From Clostridia bacterium (GTDB lineage Bacteria > Bacillota_A > Clostridia > Oscillospirales > UBA929), in assembly GCA_026001245.1 (NCBI GenBank), contig BNZR01000047.1, forward strand, positions 1 to 10,579: a DNA stretch of 10,579 bases, written 5' to 3'. Below are positions 1 to 5,912 of the stretch, in pieces. The notes beneath the pieces were generated by a model that worked only from the letters and a program-made list of their open reading frames with translations, did no database searches and had not been told where the DNA came from. The first letter of the stretch is position 1, and each line of letters starts with the position of its first letter. The translations under genes and the position numbers were made by a program.

Positions 1-98
1 GACTCCATGCTCTCAAATTGTTTTGAGAATACGAAGTCGTCAAGCGGGGATATGGGTTTTGAAAACACTTCCTCTTGGGTCGGCGGTCGTCTGTCCAC
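1..98 (-). CDS. partial 5' end of unrecognised gene running off the left edge
   Basis: An open frame begins with GTG at 98 and stays open to the window edge (32 complete codons). The peptide begins MDRRPPTQEEVFSKPISPLD and continues DFVFSKQFES. An AAGGA stretch lies about 9 bases before the GTG, and a good promoter lies just upstream (122-150), so a real gene is plausible. The ISPLDDFVF stretch is faintly like the N-terminus of PD-(D/E)XK nuclease/transposase (Rpn-type) proteins, but this is a weak impression from a short segment. It is not dpaB, which would be the expected neighbour of dpaA, as far as 32 residues can show. Confidence 0.4.
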   Translation of the reverse strand, partial: MDRRPPTQEEVFSKPISPLDDFVFSKQFESME

Positions 99-121
99 GA
101 TTATCAGTCCTTTGTACTCTC

Positions 122-150
122 ATTCTACCACCAACGCCCGATATTGTCAA
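122..150 (-). promoter_or_regulatory. sigma-A type promoter for the left-edge gene
   Basis: On the minus strand TTGACA (145-150) is followed by a 17-base spacer and TAGAAT (122-127), with a TGG extension just before the -10 box. The -35 box contains the TGA stop codon of dpaA, so dpaA and this promoter are packed without any gap. Transcription would start around 115 and read leftward off the window. Confidence 0.75.
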
Positions 151-878
151 GTTAATTTCTGCTCCGCTACTATCGCGTACACGGTATCCCGCAAGATCTC
201 CGCCGCGCTGTCGGGGGCTACTCTGGCCGGTAACCCCAGCTCCCACAGGCATCTTATCCCGCGATTCTTCGCGGCGCGGCTGTCCACGCCCCCCGGCGCG
301 GATGCTAGGTCGATTACCAGCACGCCGGGGCGCAGCTCCGCCAGACGCTCGTCGTCCAGCACCATGCTCGGCACGGTGTTGAAGATAATCTCAAACCCGC
401 CAAGTTGCCCCTCCAAACGGCGGGTGTCCAGCCGATTATACCCCAAAACCTCGCACCATTTAAAGTCCTGGGCGCTCCGCGCCGACACCGTTACCACAGC
501 ACCCAAGGCTTTCAAGCCCCGCGCCAACAGCTTGCCTATCCGCCCGAAGCCGACCACCAGCACCGCCGCGCCGTGCAAGGTGCGCCGCGTGTTCTGCATG
601 GCTATCTGCAACGCGCCCTCGACAGACGGCACGGCGTTGGCCGTGGCGAAATCCTCACGGCGGGTATAGTCGATAACCTCCGTCCCGGCGGGTACGCGCC
701 CGCCCACGGCCACCTGTCCGCGCCGCAAAAACTCCCCGGCGTTGGCCGGCGTGGGGACGCCCCACACAACCACCTCTGCCGCCTCGCTGACCTCGGTAAA
801 CACCGTGTGGCCGTCCAAACGCAACAGCCGCGCCAGTTGCCGCTGACGCTCGTCGTCGCCCAACACTGAAAACAACAT
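147..878 (-). CDS. dpaA: dipicolinate synthase subunit A
   Basis: DpaA works with the flavoprotein DpaB to make dipicolinic acid from a lysine-pathway intermediate in the mother cell during sporulation; the product is loaded into the spore core. The 243-residue protein shows the family's central block, EDFATANAVPSVEGALQIAM (residues 75-94), then a Rossmann nucleotide-binding loop GFGRIG (110-115), the FNTVPSMVLD segment (166-175) and the C-terminal IDLASAPGGVD and LGLPARVAPDSAAEIL blocks. It is about 50 residues shorter than the roughly 300-residue Bacillus SpoVFA; the loss is in the N-terminal domain. The start at 878 follows GGAGGGG with a 5-base gap, and that site lies inside a hairpin (882-915). 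No dpaB follows: the next gene leftward has its own promoter and looks unrelated. The identification is firm; activity without a neighbouring partner is uncertain. Confidence 0.9.
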   Translation of the reverse strand: MLFSVLGDDERQRQLARLLRLDGHTVFTEVSEAAEVVVWGVPTPANAGEFLRRGQVAVGGRVPAGTEVIDYTRREDFATANAVPSVEGALQIAMQNTRRTLHGAAVLVVGFGRIGKLLARGLKALGAVVTVSARSAQDFKWCEVLGYNRLDTRRLEGQLGGFEIIFNTVPSMVLDDERLAELRPGVLVIDLASAPGGVDSRAAKNRGIRCLWELGLPARVAPDSAAEILRDTVYAIVAEQKLT

Positions 879-881
879 AAA

Positions 882-915
882 AACCCCTCCCGCAACAGCC
901 TATGCGAGAGGGGTT
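882..915 (-). terminator. hairpin covering the dpaA ribosome binding site; possible terminator of the upstream operon
   Basis: Bases 882-893 and 904-915 pair in an 11-bp stem with one mismatch (890/907) and a 10-base loop. On the minus strand the 3' arm contains the GGAGGGG ribosome binding site of dpaA and is followed by TTTTT and then the ATG at 878. The element therefore has the form of an intrinsic terminator for the genes upstream (938-2745). It would also hide the dpaA binding site in any read-through transcript. Which role matters is inference. Confidence 0.6.
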
Positions 916-937
916 GGGCTTGTTAATGGGATTTTTT

Positions 938-1204
938 TCAGCGTTTCGACAGATCCTCCAGCTTCTGCTCCAGCGCGGCGACCCGTCCCGGCAAATCCCC
1001 GACCTCGGTCAACAGGCAGTCCTTGTTTATCTTGGCCGCAGTTGTCAGGCACAGTAGCGTTATCGGCAAGCCGATAAGCGTCAGAAGCACGGGCAGTCCG
1101 GAGGTGTCCAAGTGGGTCAGTCCATAGACGCAGACTGCGGAGACGATAATTGTTACCGTCACCAGCGCGTAGACCAGGCTTTTCAGTTTGTCAAGCGATA
1201 CCAT
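938..1204 (-). CDS. small membrane protein with C-terminal coiled coil, unknown function
   Basis: This 88-residue protein is not recognised. Two hydrophobic segments (about residues 9-29 and 36-56) suggest a membrane hairpin. They are followed by a charged tail with a heptad-like pattern, VAALEQKLEDLSKR, that could form a short coiled coil. It is the last gene of a six-gene run and overlaps the end of the preceding gene by 14 bases. Its start is supported by GGAGAG seven bases upstream. Downstream lies the hairpin at 882-915, which may end the transcript. The overlap suggests translational coupling and a joint function with the 225-residue membrane protein before it. Confidence 0.7.
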   Translation of the reverse strand: MVSLDKLKSLVYALVTVTIIVSAVCVYGLTHLDTSGLPVLLTLIGLPITLLCLTTAAKINKDCLLTEVGDLPGRVAALEQKLEDLSKR

Positions 1205-1868
1205 CGGTTATCTCTCCTTTTGCGGGTGTTCTCCAAAAGCGGAATATTAACCCGCCTGCGATTACCGCAAAGGACGCTATCGCGTAGGGGGCTTCAAACA
1301 TGAACGACAGCCACGATAAATTCGGCCCGTCCATGCCCCAGCCGATATTGGCCAACAGCAACGCAACCCCAAACAGGAACGACGGCAACTGCGCCAAAAC
1401 CAGCCCAACCGCCAGAATTTTCAGCCTGTGGAAGAATTTGCGCCCCTCTGCGCCTGCTTTCCGCTCCTTGCAGGCGGCTCTTACCGCGAGGATTAAAGCC
1501 GCAATCGCGCCCAGCGACAGTATCCCAAGGACAATCCCAATCAACAGCGTTAAAAACGAAAGCTGGAAAAGCGACCCGATCAAGGTGAGCATTATCGCCG
1601 AACCCAACAAAGAATCAAACAGCAAAAAGCTCGCCAAAAACAACGCGGAGGACGGTCTAAACTCCCGCAATTTGTCGCGCAAGGTCACGCCGCGCTTGTG
1701 CTCAACAATCGAAGCGATCCCTCCAACCACAAGCGCGATTACCAAAAGCCCCACGACTAATATCAGCGGCAAAAAATTCAGCATAAAACGCCACGCAACA
1801 TAGTAGACCGGTGTCAGCGCGATGAACGCGATTATGGCCGCAAAGAATGCTTTAGATGAAATTCTCAT
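1191..1868 (-). CDS. polytopic membrane protein, unknown function
   Basis: This 225-residue protein has about six hydrophobic segments (roughly residues 6-27, 29-55, 73-95, 100-130, 150-173 and 185-210). Short basic loops separate them, for example EHKRGVTLRDKLREFR (56-71) and KERKAGAEGRKFFHR. It shows no motif that I can tie to a known transporter or enzyme family. It is the largest member of the six-gene run. Its ATG overlaps the stop of the preceding gene as ATGA (1865-1868) and has an AGGAGG site nine bases upstream, inside that gene. It could be the core membrane subunit of a complex with the smaller proteins, but nothing in the sequence proves this. Confidence 0.75.
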   Translation of the reverse strand: MRISSKAFFAAIIAFIALTPVYYVAWRFMLNFLPLILVVGLLVIALVVGGIASIVEHKRGVTLRDKLREFRPSSALFLASFLLFDSLLGSAIMLTLIGSLFQLSFLTLLIGIVLGILSLGAIAALILAVRAACKERKAGAEGRKFFHRLKILAVGLVLAQLPSFLFGVALLLANIGWGMDGPNLSWLSFMFEAPYAIASFAVIAGGLIFRFWRTPAKGEITDGIA

Positions 1869-2080
1869 GATATTTGACCTCCTATGTGTTTATTGTCATT
1901 TCCATCTTCAAGAATTCGAATAATCCTTGTAAGCTTTCGTACAATTTCATACGATGATATACATATACAGTATATTGTAGGAAGCCACAATTCCATATTT
2001 GCCGCGGCACTAAGCCATGCCAAACCAAGCCCCACGATGATATACAAGAAAATCTTCACGAGCCTATTCATCCTATTCAT
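1865..2080 (-). CDS. small two-segment membrane protein, unknown function
   Basis: This 71-residue protein has two hydrophobic stretches (about residues 9-27 and 31-46) and a charged C-terminal tail, KLTRIIRILEDGNDNKH. No family is recognised. It overlaps both neighbours with ATGA junctions (2077-2080 and 1865-1868), a sign of coupled translation. The first ATG (2080) sits too close to its AAGGA site. A second in-frame ATG at 2071 (residue 4) is better spaced, about 8 bases, so the product may be 68 residues. This part of the run looks more AT-rich than the ribosomal genes to its right. Confidence 0.65.
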   Translation of the reverse strand: MNRMNRLVKIFLYIIVGLGLAWLSAAANMELWLPTIYCICISSYEIVRKLTRIIRILEDGNDNKHIGGQIS

Positions 2081-2304
2081 TCCTTTCCGCTTTTCTTTTC
2101 GCGTTCTTGTTTGCGCTCTTGCGCTTCACGTAATTTGAGGAACGTCATAACGGCAACTCCATCAAGTATCGCCATTGCAATCAGCACCAGTGCGGGGCCA
2201 AGTTCGTTTGTTCCCCCAAAAGTTACTCCGACCCATGCGGCACTCCAAAACCCTATGACGTGTACTAAAACTGCCGCGATTATTGCTACTGTTAGATTTT
2301 TCAT
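2077..2304 (-). CDS. small membrane protein with charged C-terminus, unknown function
   Basis: This 75-residue protein has an N-terminal hydrophobic segment (about 4-27), a short GGTNELG turn and a second hydrophobic segment (about 36-57). A strongly charged helix, KLREAQERKQEREKKSGKE, follows and is probably cytosolic. A GGAGGGG site lies six bases before the ATG, inside the 3' end of the upstream gene, and the two genes overlap as ATGA (2301-2304). The layout resembles small membrane accessory subunits, or holin-like proteins in general shape, but no family signature is visible. Confidence 0.65.
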   Translation of the reverse strand: MKNLTVAIIAAVLVHVIGFWSAAWVGVTFGGTNELGPALVLIAMAILDGVAVMTFLKLREAQERKQEREKKSGKE

Positions 2305-2594
2305 TTTGAACCCCTCCTTTTTCTGCTGTAGACAGCTTTGTAGAAATCCTTGAACAACGCCGCGTCAAGCGCACCGTACGCCAAAATCGACGCCGCAAGT
2401 GATAATTGAGGAATAAAGATCAGCTTTGAGACCGTCACCCACCAAGTAAGCGCGATTATTACAATCGCCGAAGCGATAATAAATATATTGCGCTTGATTT
2501 TCGCCCTTTTCGCAAACCCGCTTAGGCTGGTTATGGTTATCCCTTCGCCCAAAATAATCCCCGCGCCTACCAGCGTAATTGATTCAAACGGCAT
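2301..2594 (-). CDS. small membrane protein with about three transmembrane segments, unknown function
   Basis: The frame is open to an ATG at 2648, but the ATG at 2594 is the likely start. It has GGGAGG seven bases upstream, and the region before it is used by another gene in a different frame (2599-2745). The resulting 97-residue protein begins MPFESITLVGAGIILGEG. It has hydrophobic segments at about residues 5-22, 34-56 and 60-80, then a basic tail ending KAVYSRKRRGSK. No family is recognised. It starts four bases after the preceding small gene ends and overlaps the next by ATGA, so it belongs to the same run. Confidence 0.65.
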   Translation of the reverse strand: MPFESITLVGAGIILGEGITITSLSGFAKRAKIKRNIFIIASAIVIIALTWWVTVSKLIFIPQLSLAASILAYGALDAALFKDFYKAVYSRKRRGSK

Positions 2595-2598
2595 AATG

Positions 2599-2745
2599 CT
2601 ACCTCCCTTCCGGCTTGCACATTCCAAAAAATGCGCACGCCGCTCCACACAACATACTGGTTACCGATACGGTTAGCCATCCAAAAACTTCGGATATGAA
2701 GATGGCTAGCAAGGCAAGGAAAATCCCAAGCAATAATAATTTCAA
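2599..2745 (-). CDS. 48-residue hydrophobic protein with a TTG start, first gene of the membrane-protein run
   Basis: This small frame starts at TTG (2743-2745). The start is supported by a very strong GGGGGAGGTGA site seven bases upstream, and the frame ends with TAG at 2599. The peptide begins MKLLLLGIFLALLAIFISEV, a clear membrane segment or uncleaved signal. A second hydrophobic, cysteine-containing stretch follows (LCGAACAFFGMC, residues 32-43), then the tail KPEGR. Its last codons and stop (GGG AGG TAG) form the ribosome binding site of the next gene, starting at 2594, so the two are coupled. The binding site, hydrophobicity and packing support reality; the function is unknown. Confidence 0.6.
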   Translation of the reverse strand: MKLLLLGIFLALLAIFISEVFGWLTVSVTSMLCGAACAFFGMCKPEGR

Positions 2746-2884
2746 GCCGTCACCTCCCCCGTTTAATTAAATCCGAAATTAGTTGATTTTTGGTGTGCTA
2801 CTATATACTCCGTTTATCTAGGGCAAATCCCTACACGATTTTTGAAATTATTTTTTATTTTTTTTCGCGTTATTGCGACTTGAC

Positions 2885-2918
2885 AAAAAAATCCCGCTCG
2901 TTACGAGCGGGATTTTTG
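2885..2918 (-). terminator. intrinsic terminator after rplA
   Basis: A perfect 14-bp stem (2887-2900 with 2904-2917) and a 3-base loop are followed on the minus strand by a run of seven T. It starts seven bases past the rplA stop codon and closes the rpmG-to-rplA operon, separating it from the small membrane-protein run. The plus strand also ends in a short T run, so it may act in both directions. Confidence 0.9.
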
Positions 2919-2924
2919 TTGCTA

Positions 2925-3617
2925 TTACAAATACCGAGCGGTGTTCAGTCTGATACCAGGCGACATTGTTGAGGCCACCACGCAGGAGCGGATATACTGG
3001 CCTTTCGCGGCGGAGGGCTTGGCTTTGATTACCGCGCCCAGCAGAGCCTCTAGGTTTTCTGTCAGCTTTTCCACGCCGAAGCTAAGCTTGCCAATCGGGC
3101 AGTGGACGATGTTCGTCTTGTCCAGACGATACTCCACCTTACCGGCCTTTATCTCGGCGATTGCGCGTGCCACGTCTTGGGTTACCGTACCCGCCTTGGG
3201 GTTCGGCATAAGGCCTTTCGGACCCAGCACTTTACCAAGTCGGCCGATAACGCCCATCATGTCGGGCGTGGCCACTACCACGTCGTAGTCGAAAAAGTTT
3301 TCGTTTTGGATTTTGGCGACCATTTCCTCCGCGCCGACGAACTCCGCGCCCGCCGCCTCGGCCTCTTTGGCCTTCTCGCCCTTGGCGAATACCAGCACGC
3401 GGCGCACCTTGCCCGTGCCGTGCGGCAGGACTATCGAGCCGCGCACCTGCTGGTCGGCGTGACGACTGTCAACGCCCAGCTTGATGTGAAGCTCGACGGT
3501 TTCGTCAAACTTCGCTTTGGCCAGCGCGCCCAGCAGATTCAAGCCCTCGCCCGTGTCGTAAAGCTTTGCGCGGTCAACCTGCTTTAGGTTGTCGGCGTAT
3601 TTTTTACCATGAAACAT
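2925..3617 (-). CDS. rplA: 50S ribosomal protein L1
   Basis: L1 binds 23S rRNA at the mobile L1 stalk near the E site and helps release deacylated tRNA; in many bacteria it also represses its own operon. The 230-residue length matches the family. The N-terminus [15 protein letters not shown] is typical of Bacillota L1. The signature [20 protein letters not shown] continues with PNPKAGTVT (about residues 118-146), and the C-terminal [17 protein letters not shown] block is present. It lies 14 bases after rplK and is the last gene of the operon, ended by the hairpin at 2885. In most Bacillota rplJ follows rplA directly; here rplJ is 3.2 kb away on the other strand. Confidence 0.97.
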   Translation of the reverse strand: MFHGKKYADNLKQVDRAKLYDTGEGLNLLGALAKAKFDETVELHIKLGVDSRHADQQVRGSIVLPHGTGKVRRVLVFAKGEKAKEAEAAGAEFVGAEEMVAKIQNENFFDYDVVVATPDMMGVIGRLGKVLGPKGLMPNPKAGTVTQDVARAIAEIKAGKVEYRLDKTNIVHCPIGKLSFGVEKLTENLEALLGAVIKAKPSAAKGQYIRSCVVASTMSPGIRLNTARYL

Positions 3618-3631
3618 ACTTCGCGCCCCCC

Positions 3632-4057
3632 TTATTCAGCCACGGTAACGCCCATGCTGCGGGCGGTACCGGCTATCATGCTCATCGCGGACTCGATGTT
3701 GGCGGCGTTAAGATCGGGTAGCTTGGTCTCGGCGATCTTGCGCACGTCTTCTTTGGAGATAGTCGCGACTTTCAGCTTGTTCGGGGTGGCCGAGCCGCTC
3801 TCGATTTTGACCGCTTTTTTAATCAAAACCGGGGCGGGCGGGGTCTTGGTGATGAACGAAAAAGAGCGGTCGGCATAAACCGTGATGACTACGGGGATAA
3901 TCATGCCGATATCGTTCTTGGTGCGTTCGTTGAATTCCTTGGTAAAGCCCATGATGTTAACGCCGTGCTGACCCAAAGCGGGGCCGACAGGCGGCGCGGG
4001 GGTAGCCTTTCCGGCAGGTATCTGTAGTTTAATATAGCCGGTAATCTTCTGCGCCAT
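3632..4057 (-). CDS. rplK: 50S ribosomal protein L11
   Basis: L11 forms the base of the L7/L12 stalk with 23S rRNA, in the factor-binding region where thiostrepton acts, and takes part in RelA activation. The frame is open to an ATG at 4096, but the ATG at 4057 gives the standard 141-residue protein beginning [18 protein letters not shown], with an AGGAGG site about ten bases upstream. The [18 protein letters not shown] rRNA-binding and proline-rich region (about residues 20-37) and the C-terminal [14 protein letters not shown] block are intact. It lies 90 bases after nusG; this gap contains part of the heptad repeat at 4130-4164. Confidence 0.97.
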   Translation of the reverse strand: MAQKITGYIKLQIPAGKATPAPPVGPALGQHGVNIMGFTKEFNERTKNDIGMIIPVVITVYADRSFSFITKTPPAPVLIKKAVKIESGSATPNKLKVATISKEDVRKIAETKLPDLNAANIESAMSMIAGTARSMGVTVAE

Positions 4058-4129
4058 AAAAAATCTTCCTCCTAAAAAATGTGGTAAGGCAGACACTTTA
4101 AAAAGTATCCTCCCACTGATAAAGTGATA

Positions 4130-4164
4130 ATTGTCAATTGTACATTGTCAACTGTCAATTGTCA
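4130..4164. repeat. five tandem heptanucleotide units at the nusG stop codon
   Basis: On the plus strand five 7-base units follow without gaps: ATTGTCA (4130), ATTGTAC (4137), ATTGTCA (4144), ACTGTCA (4151) and ATTGTCA (4158). Three units are identical and the other two differ at one or two bases. The array starts inside the last codons of nusG and supplies its TGA stop (4148-4150). Two units lie in the coding part and two in the intergenic gap. It resembles in kind the short tandem heptamer repeats known from other bacteria. I saw no other copy in this window. Confidence 0.8.
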
Positions 4165-4675
4165 TCACTTGGTCAAGCTCAAGCTCGACCGGGGTTTCGC
4201 GCCCGAACATGGATACGACAACGCGCACCATATTCTTGTCCAAGTCGATTTCCTCGACCTGCCCGACAAAGTTCTCAAGCGGCCCATCGGTGATTTTCAC
4301 CGTGTCGCCCTCTTTGTAGGATACGACCACCTCGCGCTTCTCCACGCCCAACGCCGCGACTTCTTCGTCCGTCAGCGGTATCGGTTTGGAGCCGGGACCC
4401 ACGAAGCCCGTGACGCCGCGAGTGTTGCGCACGACGTGCCAGCTCTCGTCAGTCATCACCATTTTGATGAGAACGTAGCCGGGGAAAACCTTCGCGATTT
4501 TGGTTTTGTGTTTACCGTCGGCCGCGATTTCGGTCATCTCTTCGGTGGGGACAAGCAGTTGTTGTATCAGCTCGCCCAGGTTGCGGTTTTCGATGGTTTT
4601 TTGGATAGTACCCAAGACTTTGTTTTCGTAACCCGAGTATGTGTGAACCACATACCATCTAGACGCTTCAGCCAT
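4148..4675 (-). CDS. nusG: transcription termination/antitermination factor NusG
   Basis: NusG binds the clamp of RNA polymerase, affects pausing and Rho-dependent termination, and can link RNA polymerase to the ribosome through S10. The 175-residue protein has the N-terminal NGN domain (about residues 6-110, with WYVVHTYSGYENKV and KVFPGYVLIKM) and a C-terminal KOW domain (about 120-170, GDTVKITDGPLENFVGQVEE). The last five residues, MTIDS, are encoded by the heptad repeat at 4130-4164 and have no counterpart in typical NusG, which usually ends near the ELELDQV region. It begins four bases after secE. The nearest binding site, GGTGGG or AGGG, is weak, so translation is probably coupled to secE. 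Confidence 0.97.
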   Translation of the reverse strand: MAEASRWYVVHTYSGYENKVLGTIQKTIENRNLGELIQQLLVPTEEMTEIAADGKHKTKIAKVFPGYVLIKMVMTDESWHVVRNTRGVTGFVGPGSKPIPLTDEEVAALGVEKREVVVSYKEGDTVKITDGPLENFVGQVEEIDLDKNMVRVVVSMFGRETPVELELDQVMTIDS

Positions 4676-4679
4676 TTCC

Positions 4680-4925
4680 CTAACCCACCGTGCTGATTAG
4701 CAGTTGCACGCCTAAGTTTATAACATAGTCGAACAGAGCTATCACCAAACCGACGACGAGAATGCACACAAGCACGACCCACGAGTTGTTAACGACCTGT
4801 GCGCGTGTAGGCCACACGACTTTTTTCAGCTCGCTTCTCATTTCGCGGAACCAACGGGCTATGCGGCCGCCCAGCCGGGCGAAGATATTGGGCTTTTTCT
4901 CCGGGGCTTTGTTTTCGGTTGCCAT
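4680..4925 (-). CDS. secE: preprotein translocase subunit SecE
   Basis: SecE clamps the two halves of SecY in the Sec export channel. This is the short single-span form usual in Gram-positive bacteria: 81 residues, with a basic N-terminus, the conserved amphipathic stretch FREMRSELKKVVWPTRAQVV (residues 26-45), and one membrane segment (about 49-76). A GGGGAG site lies eight bases before the ATG. It sits between rpmG and nusG, its normal place. Confidence 0.95.
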   Translation of the reverse strand: MATENKAPEKKPNIFARLGGRIARWFREMRSELKKVVWPTRAQVVNNSWVVLVCILVVGLVIALFDYVINLGVQLLISTVG

Positions 4926-4941
4926 ATTTTCTTCTCCCCTT

Positions 4942-5091
4942 CTATTTGGTCTCGCGGTGCGGCGTGTGCTTGCGGCAGAAACGGCAATACTTGCTCGCTT
5001 CTATCCGTTCCGGGTTGTTTTTCTTGTTTTTCATGGTGTTGTAATTGCGTTGCTTGCATTCGGTGCAAGCCAGCGTGATCTTGTCGCGCAT
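4942..5091 (-). CDS. rpmG: 50S ribosomal protein L33, zinc-ribbon form
   Basis: L33 is a small protein near the E site of the large subunit. The frame encodes 49 residues starting [20 protein letters not shown], with the pattern of the family including the [15 protein letters not shown] block. Two CxxC pairs (Cys9/Cys12 and Cys36/Cys39) mark the zinc-binding form instead of the Cys-free paralogue. The ATG at 5091 follows GGGAGGTG by about ten bases. It is the first gene of the operon and ends 16 bases before secE. Confidence 0.95.
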   Translation of the reverse strand: MRDKITLACTECKQRNYNTMKNKKNNPERIEASKYCRFCRKHTPHRETK

Positions 5092-5127
5092 GTTGTCGGC
5101 ACCTCCCTTTCAGCCTCCCTGTCATAA

Positions 5128-5145
5128 GCGGGCATGTCCGCCCGC
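5128..5145 (-). promoter_or_regulatory. leader hairpin in the rpmG 5' untranslated region
   Basis: A perfect 6-bp GC-only stem (5128-5133 with 5140-5145) and a 6-base loop lie just downstream of the expected transcription start. Two GGGAGG motifs follow (near 5113 and 5103), of which the second is the rpmG ribosome binding site. The hairpin could protect the 5' end or affect translation; no known leader family is recognised. Confidence 0.45.
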
Positions 5146-5158
5146 ACAGGTAATCTAT

Positions 5159-5187
5159 ATTGTAACAGATAAAATAGCGGTTGTCAA
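5159..5187 (-). promoter_or_regulatory. strong sigma-A promoter of rpmG-secE-nusG-rplK-rplA
   Basis: On the minus strand TTGACA (5182-5187), a 17-base spacer and TACAAT (5159-5164) form a near-consensus promoter with a TGT extension before the -10 box. The -35 box begins only seven bases after the stop codon of the small gene at 5195-5431, so read-through from that gene would enter the ribosomal operon. Confidence 0.9.
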
Positions 5188-5194
5188 GCGGTTT

Positions 5195-5431
5195 TTATTC
5201 GACTATGACTAATTTCTTAAACTCGGGGCGGTGCGCTTTGGCGTAGTCGGCGGACGCGCCCAGCAACTCGTCGGCGGTCATGTCTTCAAATAGATTGTCG
5301 CGCCGCCATTCGGTGTAGTCAAAGGGGGCTTCGGATTTTATTGTGAACACGAACATCTCCGCGCCGACAGTTCCGAGTTGATTCCGCAAGGCTTTCATAC
5401 CCTCGGACATTATCAGACTTCTATTCATCAT
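5195..5431 (-). CDS. small protein paired with the PIN-domain gene, candidate antitoxin
   Basis: This 78-residue protein overlaps the end of the PIN-domain gene by 11 bases. It starts with two consecutive ATG codons (5431 and 5428). It is soluble, with an N-terminal helical region (MSEGMKALRNQLGTVGAEMF) and a middle part, PFDYTEWRRDNLF, seen in small uncharacterised partners of PIN proteins as I remember them; no DNA-binding motif is obvious. The overlap and co-orientation suggest a toxin-antitoxin pair with the toxin gene first, which is the less common order. The antitoxin role is inferred from position only. No terminator separates it from the rpmG promoter. Confidence 0.6.
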   Translation of the reverse strand: MMNRSLIMSEGMKALRNQLGTVGAEMFVFTIKSEAPFDYTEWRRDNLFEDMTADELLGASADYAKAHRPEFKKLVIVE

Positions 5432-5885
5432 CGCTTTGCCCCTCCCAAATTCGTATAAACTCTATCGGATTTATGGTTTTTATTCGCGCGGATTGATACT
5501 TCAAAACGCGCTTGTCGGTTGTGATAAAATAATCGGAGTTGGCAATAATCGCCGTGGCGATGTGGATTGCATCCTTGTGTTTCACACCTGTCGCCATAAT
5601 TTCATCGCGCAATGCGCGAACCTCCGCAAGGTGCGTTTCGTCTATATAGATGGAGGCGTTTTCAAGAAACTTCGCTATGTGTACAGCTTTGTCGGAATCC
5701 TTATTAGCGTCATTCTCGAACAGCGAGAAGAACGAAACGACCAAATCCACACTGTTGTCCTTTATCAAATCTTGAATCCACAATTTTGCTTGTGTTTCAA
5801 GTTGCACACTTCGTTGCTCTTGGTCGTCAAATGGCCGATTGTAACAGCAGTTATCGAGGTAGACCTGAAGCTTTTTGTTGTTCAT
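5421..5885 (-). CDS. PIN-domain protein, probable RNase toxin
   Basis: PIN-domain proteins are Mg-dependent ribonucleases; many are VapC-like toxins. This 154-residue protein has the expected layout of acidic residues. The N-terminal strand VYLDNCCYNRPF carries an Asp at residue 11. An acidic FENDANKDSD region lies in the middle. HKDAIHIATA carries the second conserved Asp (about residue 104). ITTDKRVLKY near residues 121-130 carries the last. The binding site before the ATG at 5885 is weak (GGAG very close, or AGGGG further up). The promoter at 5913-5941 fits it. Its partner is the overlapping gene downstream. The family call is good; the toxin role is inferred. Confidence 0.8.
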   Translation of the reverse strand: MNNKKLQVYLDNCCYNRPFDDQEQRSVQLETQAKLWIQDLIKDNSVDLVVSFFSLFENDANKDSDKAVHIAKFLENASIYIDETHLAEVRALRDEIMATGVKHKDAIHIATAIIANSDYFITTDKRVLKYQSARIKTINPIEFIRIWEGQSDDE

Positions 5886-5912
5886 TTCTCCGACCGCCCC
5901 TTTCTAAATTTT

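Noticed and set aside
11..28. Small 7-bp inverted repeat near the left edge
   Set aside because: It lies within the partial coding frame, has no T run, and is short enough to be chance.
405..869. Plus-strand frames opposite dpaA
   Set aside because: dpaA is supported by clear family motifs; the opposing frames have no recognisable domains or start signals.
2301..2648. Longer 115-residue version starting at the ATG at 2648
   Set aside because: The extra 18 residues overlap the 48-codon gene, have no binding site, and the ATG at 2594 has a well-spaced GGGAGG.
2790..2860. Promoter or riboswitch before the membrane-protein run
   Set aside because: TATAGT with a TTTGCC or TTGCCC box is only a weak match, and the small TAGGG/CCCTA stem matches no leader family I know.
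4058..4096. N-terminal extension of L11 from the ATG at 4096
   Set aside because: L11 is normally about 141 residues starting MA-K; the ATG at 4057 has AGGAGG upstream and the extension is not family-like.
4104..4137. TTGACA hexamers inside the heptad repeat as a promoter for rplK-rplA
   Set aside because: At 17 bases from the nearest TTGACA the sequence is GGGAGG, and the closest -10-like GATACT is 22 bases away, so spacing does not fit.
4124..4696. 190-codon plus-strand frame opposite nusG
   Set aside because: It is antisense to a certain nusG gene, lacks a binding site and has a composition typical of a reverse-complement shadow.
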